DNA of 64,000 nucleotides from CAZSNT01 sp964607765 (GTDB taxonomy: Bacteria; Verrucomicrobiota; Lentisphaeria; Oligosphaerales; JABHEG01), in contig CAZSNT010000019.1 of NCBI GenBank assembly GCA_964607765.1, forward strand, positions 24,094 through 88,093. Direction: 5' to 3'. The notes beneath the pieces were generated by a model. It made no database searches. It saw only the letters and a list, made by a program, of their open reading frames with translations, and had not been told where the DNA came from. How positions within the stretch are numbered: position 1 is the stretch's first letter; the number at the start of each line of letters is the position of its first letter. A program made the position numbers and the translations under genes. Below are positions 18,751-26,369 of this stretch, in pieces.

Positions 18751-18864
18751 GCTGCCGTGCAACACGCGGGCATCAACCCGACCGTACGTACGCGGCGAGA
18801 CATGTATCTGCGCACACGTCCACCGTTCCCGTCGCCGTTCGCGTCAAGACGCGACCATAACGGG

Positions 18865-18920
18865 GGGCGGCAACGCTTCGAGGCGTCTCATGGCCAGACG
18901 GGGCCTCCAACAGCCAACGC
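18865..18920. repeat. 56-bp direct repeat, left copy
   Basis: This stretch (starting GGGCGGCAACGCTTCGAGG) recurs at 20175-20231 in the same orientation with one inserted G and one further mismatch. The two copies bracket the toxin-antitoxin pair. The minus-strand frame of both copies reads WLLEAP.. and the right copy forms the last residues of the ATPase gene at 20198. Confidence 0.85.
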
Positions 18921-18969
18921 GAAGAGGGGATGGGGACAGGACAGGCAACCGCGACCCCGGGGCAGCTAC

Positions 18970-19150
18970 TCTTCATCCCGCTCCTCATCCCGCTCTTCAT
19001 CCAAACGGCTTAACCGCAAATCACGGCATCCCTGGGGATGTGTGCGTGTCCGGAAGAGGGCGAGCGGGCGTGGCCTGCCGGAAGCCTGGACCAGGGCGGA
19101 TTGGCCGGGAGGAAGATGAAGAGCGGGATGAAGAGCGGGATGAAGAGTAG
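18970..19150. repeat. Inverted array of 12-bp units (ATCCCGCTCTTC)
   Basis: Two and a third tandem copies of ATCCCGCTCTTC-like units lie at 18975-19002. Their reverse complements (GATGAAGAGCGG) repeat at 19113-19150. The arms can pair over about 30 bases. The same unit family builds the tandem array at 42374-42481 and the inverted pair at 47557-47634. Confidence 0.8.
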
Positions 19151-19213
19151 GGAGGACGGGCAAAGGTGATACGGTCCCGAGCCATTGTATCTGCGGGCAC
19201 GTCCGTAACGCGA

Positions 19214-19714
19214 TCAGGCGTCCGCGTCGACATCCTCTCCGGCCAGTCGCAGAACAGCCGCGGCCGTACCTGCGCTGACATGGAACCGGAGTCCCTGCAG
19301 GCGCTTGATCAGGGGAGCAACCGCAGGGATCAAGGCGGCGCGCTTCGCGTCAAGCAGGACACCGAGAGTGCCGCGCAATGGGATGCCCAAGCCCACGGCA
19401 AGACGTCGCCCCATGGCGTCGTCGATGATGACCAGCGGATCCTCGGACTCCAACGCCAAGGCAAGGACGGACGCCTCCCCCATGCCCAGGTCGACGGCAA
19501 GCCGCAGCTCAGCGGGAGCGGGAAGCGGCCGGATGTCCATCCAGACGTATTGCTTGGGATCGGGAACGTCGTAGCCAAGCCGTCGCCCTTCAGCGAGCTC
19601 CTCGACCACGGGAACAGGCACAGTCACGCGCTCGACCAAGCGCGGCAGCAGATCCAGCAAGCCAAGCTGGTGAAGGTACTGCAGCGGGGACGTGTTGACG
19701 ATGACCTCAGGCAA
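19214..19714 (-). CDS. DUF3368 PIN-like toxin
   Basis: A 166-residue PIN-domain-like protein. It opens with EVIVNTSPLQYLHQLGLLDLL, in which the first catalytic Asp of many PIN proteins is Asn, as in part of DUF3368. LGMGEASVLALALE supplies the acidic mid-protein motif, and VIIDDAMGRRLAVGLGI the conserved DD region. Family members are candidate RNases and pair with UPF0175 antitoxins. Its start overlaps the end of the upstream UPF0175 gene by 8 bp. Toxic activity is inferred from the pairing. Confidence 0.85.
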   Translation of the reverse strand: MPEVIVNTSPLQYLHQLGLLDLLPRLVERVTVPVPVVEELAEGRRLGYDVPDPKQYVWMDIRPLPAPAELRLAVDLGMGEASVLALALESEDPLVIIDDAMGRRLAVGLGIPLRGTLGVLLDAKRAALIPAVAPLIKRLQGLRFHVSAGTAAAVLRLAGEDVDADA

Positions 19715-19964
19715 GCGCTGTCTCCTGCCTCAGATCCTCTTCTGTCAGCGAGAACGAATCCACCCCATAATCTGCCAGGCGCGACAGGAAGACAACCCGC
19801 GGCACACCAGCCAGCTTCGCGGCCGCACCGGACGAGAGCTTACCGAGCTCGTAGAGCTTCGCCGCGGCAGCCAGACGCACCTCGTTGCCGGCTTCCCGGT
19901 CAGAGCCGCCCAGTGCCAGGAACGTCTCTGCCGGAATATCAAGAAGAAGCTGACTCATGGCCAT
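19707..19964 (-). CDS. UPF0175-family antitoxin
   Basis: An 85-residue protein (83 if the second ATG is used) with LLLDIPAETF, then LAAAAKLYELGKLSSGAAAK and LAGVPRVVFLSRLADYGV, the complete UPF0175 pattern ending in a helix-turn-helix-like segment. These proteins bind DNA and neutralise DUF3368 toxins. It lies upstream of, and overlaps, the toxin gene, the usual order for such modules. The pair is bracketed by a 56-bp direct repeat. The 233 bp between this gene and the ATPase stop hold only the right repeat copy. Confidence 0.85.
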   Translation of the reverse strand: MAMSQLLLDIPAETFLALGGSDREAGNEVRLAAAAKLYELGKLSSGAAAKLAGVPRVVFLSRLADYGVDSFSLTEEDLRQETALA

Positions 19965-20174
19965 CGGCCCTTTCCTGGCTGCAAAAGTCTACGTCTAATC
20001 TACCGCGAAGCCGGGCGGGGCTCAAATGCCGAAGCAGAGAGGAAGCACGTCGATGATCGCCCGCCACGCCACATCAACAACCATGACACAACCGTGGAAC
20101 AACCCGGGGGGACGGGTCAGGGGGGGGCAGCGGTGTCCCCTCGCCCTCCTGTGACTTGGCTTGCTCTCACCTGC

Positions 20175-20231
20175 GGGCGGCAACGCTTCGAGGCGTCTCA
20201 TGGCCAGACGGGGGCCTCCAACAACCAACGC
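20175..20231. repeat. 57-bp direct repeat, right copy, running into the ATPase 3' end
   Basis: Near-identical to 18865-18920. The minus-strand stop of the ATPase gene is inside this copy, so about the last 11 residues of that protein are encoded by repeat sequence. Confidence 0.85.
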
Positions 20232-21472
20232 CAAGTGGGCACTATCTGCGCCTGGCGCCCTGCCACGTCGACCTCTTCCTGTTGGTTGTAAGTCAACAGT
20301 ACGCCCCGGGCGTCGGGGAACAGGCTCATCGCCGCCGCCAATCCGGCCAACTCCCGGTGACGATTGCCCTCATGCAACTCCACGCACACCTGCACAGCCA
20401 GGACCACCGCGCCCCGGTCAACCACCAGGAAATCGCACTCGCCTCGGTCACGGTGGAAGTGGATGTGGCCCGGTCGCCGACACAGCTCCAGATGCACCAG
20501 ATTTTCCAGCGCTTTGCCGCGGTCTTCCGAGAAGCGGAACGCTACGCGGTTGCGCAGCCCGGTATCGATGACATAGATCTTCTTGCCGGCTACATGCTGT
20601 TTCTTCAGAGAGCAGTCATACCTGCGGACTTCGAAAGCCAGGTAGGCCTGCTCGAGGAACCCTACATAGTCGCTGACTGTTGTCGGGCTTGCTATGCCCA
20701 ATGCTCGCTGTACGCTCCTGTAGGTCATGTCCCCGGTGAAGTTCGTGAACAGATAGTGCGCCAGCAATTGGAACGTGCGGACCTCGCGGATTGAGAAACG
20801 CGCGACGATGTCGCGAAAGATCACGTCGTCGTAGATGCGCGTCAGGAAATCGTCTTCACGGTAGCTCAGATACTCGGGGAAACCGCCCTCGGCCAGGTAT
20901 TCGTCGAATACCCGCAAGATCGCCGCCTTGGCGCGGGTACTTCGCCCGGCCGCCTCGACGCCGGCAAACGCCAGCACTTCCCGGAAAGAGAACGGGTACA
21001 ATTCCAGGGCCTGATACCGGCCTGTCAGGTGTGTCCCCAGTTCCGTGCTCAGGAGACGCGCGTTGGAGCCCGTCAAGTAGACTTTCCACCCGTCGTCATG
21101 CACCCGGCGAATGAACCGCTCCCAATGCAACACGTTCTGGATCTCGTCGAGCAGCAGTACACGTCCGTGGCCTCCTTTCTCGAAGACCAGCATGAGCTCC
21201 TCGAAGTTCTCCACCTCAAACCGGATCAGACGCTCGTCGTCGAAGTTGAGGTAGTGGAACCCGTCCCCCAGTTCGTTGGCTATCTGTCGCAGCAGCGTGG
21301 ACTTGCCGCAACGACGGACGCCCGTGATCGCCACGACCTGCCCGTGGTCCCGATGCCGTTGCCAATCGACTTCCCGAGGGACGCCCAAGGGTCGCGCAAG
21401 GAAGCGTTCACGCTGATCCGCCACCAGATCCGACAATCGCAAGACATCCATTTGTCCACCTGCAACGATCAA
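20198..21472 (-). CDS. DUF4143-type P-loop ATPase (second copy) with repeat-derived C-terminus
   Basis: A 424-residue ATPase. Walker A is GVRRCGKST (about 51-59), Walker B is VLLLDEIQN, and YLTGSNARLLSTELGTHLTG is the sensor block. A winged-helix-like middle part (YRSVQRALGIASPTTVSDYV) and an ELCRRPG..ECDFLV nuclease-like segment follow; that order is typical of the ATPase/DUF4143 proteins. The ATG at 21472 has no clear ribosome-binding site; an ATG at 21451 has GGTGGA close upstream and is a fair alternative. The C-terminal PTWRWLLEAP is encoded by an intergenic repeat, so the original end has been replaced. Function is unknown. Confidence 0.8.
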   Translation of the reverse strand: MIVAGGQMDVLRLSDLVADQRERFLARPLGVPREVDWQRHRDHGQVVAITGVRRCGKSTLLRQIANELGDGFHYLNFDDERLIRFEVENFEELMLVFEKGGHGRVLLLDEIQNVLHWERFIRRVHDDGWKVYLTGSNARLLSTELGTHLTGRYQALELYPFSFREVLAFAGVEAAGRSTRAKAAILRVFDEYLAEGGFPEYLSYREDDFLTRIYDDVIFRDIVARFSIREVRTFQLLAHYLFTNFTGDMTYRSVQRALGIASPTTVSDYVGFLEQAYLAFEVRRYDCSLKKQHVAGKKIYVIDTGLRNRVAFRFSEDRGKALENLVHLELCRRPGHIHFHRDRGECDFLVVDRGAVVLAVQVCVELHEGNRHRELAGLAAAMSLFPDARGVLLTYNQQEEVDVAGRQAQIVPTWRWLLEAPVWP

Positions 21473-21621
21473 TAGCTACCCATATGGCCATTACTAATGT
21501 ACACGTGGAGGTGTGGAGTGCAACCGCCCTGCGTCACGCACGAACCCAGAGTTCAGTGGAACGCCCCGCCAAACGCCCGAGGCAAAAGGTCCGGGCGGCG
21601 GATGTCTGCGTTTTGTGTTTC

Positions 21622-21705
21622 TGGGACTCGCGACTCGCGACTCGCGACTTGCGAGTTGTTGGGACGCGTCAATGCGAGTCGCTGGTCGCAAGTCGCAAGT
21701 CCTGG
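21622..21705. repeat. Inverted array of 7-bp units (GACTCGC), second copy
   Basis: GACTCGC three times and GACTTGC once fill 21625-21652. The facing arm has GCGAGTC at 21674-21680 and GCAAGTC at 21688-21694 and 21695-21701. TGGGACT at the left pairs with AGTCCTGGG at the right. It lies just past the 3' end of the GH38-like gene (21745), on the far side of which nothing else on that strand is close, so it is a candidate transcript end. Related to 6021-6180. Confidence 0.8.
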
Positions 21706-21744
21706 GACCTCTGCCAACGGTTGACCCCGTCGCGGCTGTTGACC

Positions 21745-24567
21745 CTATTCCTGCTTGATGAAGTCGAACTCCACCATGGCGGTCACGATTCTGTAGGGAG
21801 CCAGCGAAACCGAAACAGCGTTTCCTGCCGCCGGCAGTTCCTCGAGCGGCTCCTCGTTCATGTTGCAGACCCAGGCCTTCTTGATTGGGCGCAGGAACGT
21901 CAGTGTCTCGTCGATGGCCTCGTCGGTCGGGTTGTTGACGCGCACGACCAGCGCATCGTCGCGGTCTTCAACGAGCTTGACGGCGCTGACATTGGTCAAG
22001 GGGCTCGAGACTGCGAGGAAGCTGGCCTGTTCCAGCGGCAGGCTGCCCGGGAAGCGGCCTTTGCCGTACTGCGCGGCCACCACCGGCGTGATGTACTGCT
22101 GCGCCTCGGCCTGGACCCGGCCGGTCTTGTGGTCGCCGTTGTGGAAATACAGCGCGTACTCGAAGGTGTGTTCGCCGAGGCTCTGCGCTTCCTCATTCTC
22201 GTAGGAGAAAAAGACGTCCCAATGCACCGGGAAGGTCTGGGTCATGCCGCGCATCAGCGTCAGCTCGATCCCTGCGCCGTCCTCGAATTGATGCGGCTCG
22301 TATTCGTTCTGGCCCTTACCGAAGACCGCCAGACCATTCTCTCCATCCGAGATATCGACGAACCGGAACTTGGGTTGCCGCCGGAGCTCGTCGCCGCGCA
22401 CACCGTTGTTGTCGGTGATGTGCTCGACTGCGCGCTCGCGGACCTCGAACGCCACATCGGAGACCAGCGTGTCGGCCTGAATCCCTGCCGGGAACCGGAC
22501 GGTCAGCATGTGGTCTTTACAGACGTTGTTGAACGACATCTTGAACTCGAGGCGCCGCGAGCCCTTGCGGAGTGTGATGTCAGTGGTGAAGGTCACGGGA
22601 ATGGTATGCTCCGAACGGGCCAGGCGGTCCTGGGTCAGCGACTCCGGGATATCCAGCACCGTCTCGACCCGAAACGTGGCGGCCAGCCCGGAGTTGCGCA
22701 TGAGCTGGATGTCGGCCTGCGCACCGAGGTTGCTGATGATGCGGTTGATCTTCGGCTTGCGGTGAATCCACATGTCACCGGCATCGCCAGTGTCGAGCAG
22801 CAGGTTGAGCCCGCGCGTGACCTTGCCGCGTTCCTTGTCCGTCACGTCCACCGTGCCATTCGGCTGGATCTCGACCTTAAGGAATTCGTTCTCGAGCACG
22901 TTGGGCATGCGCCCGAGCGGGCGGTATGGGTCCTTTGGATTCGGGAACGGGAAGATATCGACAAAGCCTTCGTCGGTCCTGCGCACCAGGCGCAGCGTCT
23001 TGTAGCCGTAGGCGCGAATGGCGTTCACTTCAGCGTCGAGGTCGACGCGTCTGATGTAGAGCGCTTTGGGCCGGTTCTCGTGATTGACCGAGGCCAGGTT
23101 GAGGGGAGTCTCTGTGTGCGAGTAGACGTTGACGCGTGTGCCGTCCATCTCCTCCAGCCACCAGTCGACGATCTTCTCCTTGCGCGGCAGTTCGACGTGC
23201 AGCCGGACCACGTCGCTGCGCTCATAGGCGGTCGGGTTGAAGACCGTGATGAAGATGTCGCCGCTGTCCGCCGCGGATGTGTCGATCTGGCGAACCAGGC
23301 CCTGGAACGCGCGGTTGGCGACCCCTTCGCTGATCTCCTGCACTTCGGTCAGCCGGTGCAGCGTGTCGGGCACAATGCTCGGCACGCCGATACCGTGCGT
23401 GGAATCGTGGGCCTGGCTCTGCATCAGTCGCTTCCAGGCCAGCCGCAGCATGTCGCGCGGGTAGGTCGCGCCGCCCACGGCTCCGAATGCGGCGAACGGT
23501 TCAGCGGTGTGGATCAGCAGCGACTCGGCCTTGGCCAGACGGTGCATGATCGCGATCGCCGTACCCATCAGCTCGCAGTGCTGACGGCAGAGCGGCCCGT
23601 AACGCATCTCGCCGCCCACAACCGGCAACTGCGACAGGTCCGTTTGCTCCCGGAACTCCGCGAAATAGTCCAGGGGCGTGCTGTGCACGAACGTCACGTC
23701 GTCACAGACCTCGTTGGCCTTGCGCAGCGCCTCCGGCAGTTCGGCCAGCGGCATGGTGAAGTCATTGCCGTCGAACCCGAGCAACACGTCCTTATTGAAC
23801 GACTCGCAGGCGGCCGACTCCACCGTCTTCTCAGCCGCCTCGGAAATCGCTTCGTCCCGAATCCGGATGTCCTGCTCCAATTCCGTTGCGTGCGGATGCT
23901 CGAACGCGTCGTCGATCAGGCGGAAGATTTTGGCGCCGTCGGTGAACTGGACCTGCCAGGAGCCTTCCTCCTTGCTCAGCGCGCTGCCACCCAGGATGGC
24001 CGGGATGGTGAAGGAGAAGTAGAAATTAGCTCGAGCCAGCGGGCCCAGACGCGAACACAAGGCCTTCGTGCCGTCCGGGGCCTCCCACCAGAACTCCGAC
24101 TTCTTCAGTGTCTCGACCGGATACAGCTTGTAGAAGATCAACGTGTCGATGCCAAATCCGGCGTAGATTTGCGGGAGCTGCGCGATCTGGCTGAACGAGA
24201 AGATCGAGTACCCGAACTTCGTGACGCCGCCCATCGCCTCGGACAGGCGATGCCCAATCAGCAGGTTGCGCACGAGCGCCTCGGGATGGCTCGAGAAATG
24301 GTCCGGCAACGAGTACCACGGTCCAATCAGGATCCGCCCGGCCGCGATCAACGCCTGAAGACGCTCCCGCATCTGCGGCTTGACCTCCAGATAGTCCTCG
24401 ATCCAGACCGACTGCCCATCGAATGTAAAGGTCTTGAACTCCGGGTCGCTCTCCAGGATCTCGATTAGGCGGTCGATCGTCTCGACCAACATAAACCGCG
24501 TCTCCTGGAATCCGTGACGGTGTTCACGATCCCAGTGCGTATTGCTGACGACGTGTACTTTTTTCAT
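21745..24567 (-). CDS. GH38-like alpha-mannosidase relative lacking the usual nucleophile
   Basis: A 940-residue cytoplasmic protein with no signal peptide. NTHWDREH (9-16) has the family His and Asp zinc ligands. The segment expected to read GYxPDxFGHxxQLPQI reads GYSIFSFSQ then IAQLPQI (119-134). The nucleophilic, zinc-binding Asp is therefore Phe (F123) and the following His is Gln (Q127). The later QAHDSTHG (about 386) keeps the C-terminal His-Asp. The central helical region and the C-terminal beta-sandwiches are full length. Canonical GH38 enzymes cleave alpha-mannosides; this one may use another nucleophile, bind without cleaving, or be inactive. The ATG at 24567 lies 5 bp after the upstream sulfatase stop, so translation is coupled. 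It is the last gene of the long sulfatase cluster. Confidence 0.75.
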   Translation of the reverse strand: MKKVHVVSNTHWDREHRHGFQETRFMLVETIDRLIEILESDPEFKTFTFDGQSVWIEDYLEVKPQMRERLQALIAAGRILIGPWYSLPDHFSSHPEALVRNLLIGHRLSEAMGGVTKFGYSIFSFSQIAQLPQIYAGFGIDTLIFYKLYPVETLKKSEFWWEAPDGTKALCSRLGPLARANFYFSFTIPAILGGSALSKEEGSWQVQFTDGAKIFRLIDDAFEHPHATELEQDIRIRDEAISEAAEKTVESAACESFNKDVLLGFDGNDFTMPLAELPEALRKANEVCDDVTFVHSTPLDYFAEFREQTDLSQLPVVGGEMRYGPLCRQHCELMGTAIAIMHRLAKAESLLIHTAEPFAAFGAVGGATYPRDMLRLAWKRLMQSQAHDSTHGIGVPSIVPDTLHRLTEVQEISEGVANRAFQGLVRQIDTSAADSGDIFITVFNPTAYERSDVVRLHVELPRKEKIVDWWLEEMDGTRVNVYSHTETPLNLASVNHENRPKALYIRRVDLDAEVNAIRAYGYKTLRLVRRTDEGFVDIFPFPNPKDPYRPLGRMPNVLENEFLKVEIQPNGTVDVTDKERGKVTRGLNLLLDTGDAGDMWIHRKPKINRIISNLGAQADIQLMRNSGLAATFRVETVLDIPESLTQDRLARSEHTIPVTFTTDITLRKGSRRLEFKMSFNNVCKDHMLTVRFPAGIQADTLVSDVAFEVRERAVEHITDNNGVRGDELRRQPKFRFVDISDGENGLAVFGKGQNEYEPHQFEDGAGIELTLMRGMTQTFPVHWDVFFSYENEEAQSLGEHTFEYALYFHNGDHKTGRVQAEAQQYITPVVAAQYGKGRFPGSLPLEQASFLAVSSPLTNVSAVKLVEDRDDALVVRVNNPTDEAIDETLTFLRPIKKAWVCNMNEEPLEELPAAGNAVSVSLAPYRIVTAMVEFDFIKQE

Positions 24568-24572
24568 TATGG

Positions 24573-26147
24573 CTACTTCTTCTCTTTCTTGCCCTTGCCC
24601 ACTGCCACTCCCTCTGCACACCGGGCGCACCAGTCATCGTAGAGCTTGGTCATTTCGCGGACCTTTTCGGGCATCTTCCCCGCCAGGTCATTGGTCTCCG
24701 TGCGGTCGGCGAGCATGTCGTAGAGCTCCCACTCCCGCTTCTTCGCACGGACGAGCTTCCAGCGGTTCGTACGAATCCCCTCGCCACCGCCGAAGTTGTA
24801 CCCGATCGGGCATGGGCGCTCGGCAAGTGCTTCGCCCTTGAAGGACGGGACGAGGCTGACGCCCTCGATCGGCTTAGCCGGCTTCCCGTTGAACGACTCG
24901 GGATAGCCCTGCCCCGACAGCTCAAGGAACGTGCTCATGAAATCGACCAAGTGGGCCGGCTCGTGGTACCAGCCGCCTCGTGACGCCACCCCTTTGGGCC
25001 AATGCACGACCATCGGCGTACAGACGCCGCCTTCGTGGCTCGTTGTCTTGTGCTTGTACAACGGCGTGTTCGCGACCAACGCCCAATTCCGAGCGATGCA
25101 CTCATAGCTCATCACGCCGCCCATCTTCTCCTCACCAGTGGGCTTGTAGGTATGGAACGCCCGCATGCAACGCTCTGGGCTGGCGCCATTGTCGACCATG
25201 AACATGATCAGCGTGTTACCCAGCTCCCCCTGCTCCTCCACCTTACGGATCACCCGCCCGACGTTTTGGTCCAGATTGTCGACCATGGCCGCGTGAATGG
25301 ACATCCGTTGGGCCTCGAGCTTCTTGTCCTTCTCCGATAGCGAATTCCAGTCCGCGATCTCCTGCGGATGCAGCGGCGCAGTCTTGGGATCGATAGCGCC
25401 CATCTCGACCATGCGCCTGTAGCGGGCCCGTCGGATCTTCTGGTACCCCACATCATAGACGCCCTTGTATTTGGCAATGTCTTTGTCGTGCGCGTGAAGC
25501 GGCCAGTGCGGCGAGTTGTAGGCAAGGAAAAGGAAGTAGGGCTTGTCCTCGTTCTTGTACTCATCGAGCCACTTCAGGGCGTTCGTGGTGATGGCATCGG
25601 TCATGTAGTAGTTCGGGTCGTCCGGGACGAACTTGTCGACCCACTCATCGTTCACCATCCATTTGTAGTGCCTGATGTGAGGGAAAATCCCGCCATCGCG
25701 CAACGCGTCACCCGGGTTCCAATAGTTGCAGGCTCCCCCCTGGAAACCGTCGAACCGGTCGAAACCGCGTTCGGGCGGCAGGATGGAGCTGTGGTTCTTC
25801 CCACTCCACAAGGTGCGATATCCAGCATCCTTGAGTACTTCGCCAAGCGTAGGACCGACGTTGTAGTTCCCGCCAAAAGTCGGGCCGGTCACGTACCGGC
25901 CGGTCAACAGGCACGACCGCGATGTCGTGCACTTGGACGTGTTGTACATCTGCGAATAGCGCAGGCCGTTGGCAGCCAGACGATCCAGGTTGGGGGTCTT
26001 GATCTCCCCACCGTAACAGCCGATGTCGGAGTACCCCATGTCATCCGCAAACAAGATGATGATGTTCGGTTTCTCAGCGCTCCACACGAACCCCGCGAGT
26101 TGGAGTAACTCAAGCAACGCCAACGAGAGGACAGTTCTATTCGTCAT
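24573..26147 (-). CDS. Exported type I sulfatase with atypical CTTSR maturation site
   Basis: A 524-residue sulfatase with a Sec signal peptide (residues 5-24). FADDMG (33-38) binds the metal. The formylglycine site reads C73-T-T-S-R, whereas the consensus recognised by maturases is C-x-P/A-x-R; the third position is Thr. LTGRYVTG, SGKNHSS and FMVDNGAS follow in the normal order, and the DGxxP-like end (WELYDMLADRTETNDLAGKMPEK) is intact, so the gene looks functional. AGGAGCAAGG precedes the ATG. It is followed by the GH38-like gene after 5 bp and preceded by a 222-bp gap with an inverted repeat array. Confidence 0.87.
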   Translation of the reverse strand: MTNRTVLSLALLELLQLAGFVWSAEKPNIIILFADDMGYSDIGCYGGEIKTPNLDRLAANGLRYSQMYNTSKCTTSRSCLLTGRYVTGPTFGGNYNVGPTLGEVLKDAGYRTLWSGKNHSSILPPERGFDRFDGFQGGACNYWNPGDALRDGGIFPHIRHYKWMVNDEWVDKFVPDDPNYYMTDAITTNALKWLDEYKNEDKPYFLFLAYNSPHWPLHAHDKDIAKYKGVYDVGYQKIRRARYRRMVEMGAIDPKTAPLHPQEIADWNSLSEKDKKLEAQRMSIHAAMVDNLDQNVGRVIRKVEEQGELGNTLIMFMVDNGASPERCMRAFHTYKPTGEEKMGGVMSYECIARNWALVANTPLYKHKTTSHEGGVCTPMVVHWPKGVASRGGWYHEPAHLVDFMSTFLELSGQGYPESFNGKPAKPIEGVSLVPSFKGEALAERPCPIGYNFGGGEGIRTNRWKLVRAKKREWELYDMLADRTETNDLAGKMPEKVREMTKLYDDWCARCAEGVAVGKGKKEKK

Positions 26148-26171
26148 GGTCCTTGCTCCTTGGGCGACGGA

Positions 26172-26278
26172 ACGTCATCTGCGCTCCGCGCCGTCATCCG
26201 CTTCGCGTCATTCGTGGTCACTATGCCGATCCGGTAATGACGAGCGGCAGCCCGAATGACAGCGCCAGCGAATGACAT
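26172..26278. repeat. Inverted array based on CGTCATTCG-like units
   Basis: CGTCATCTGCG, CGTCATCCGC and CGTCATTCG repeat at 26172-26218. The reverse-complementary AATGACGAGC, GAATGACAGC and GAATGACAT follow at 26234-26278. The two arms face each other over about 45 bases and lie between two sulfatase genes on the minus strand. No coding potential. Confidence 0.65.
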
Positions 26279-26369
26279 GTCCGGTTTTCATATCGAATTG
26301 GTCGCTACCCGATCCCGTCTCTTGTGACAGCAGATCCTGAATCTGTAGTCCAACCTAACCTGCACACGC

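Noticed and set aside
18676..19119. Plus-strand open frame after the terminator
   Set aside because: It is made of a direct repeat and the 12-bp array, with low-complexity Ser/Arg residues.
21484..24468. A 994-codon open frame on the plus strand
   Set aside because: It runs exactly antisense to the GH38-like gene, has no domain signature, is Arg/His/Asp-rich as expected of a reversed GC-rich gene, and starts in repeat sequence.
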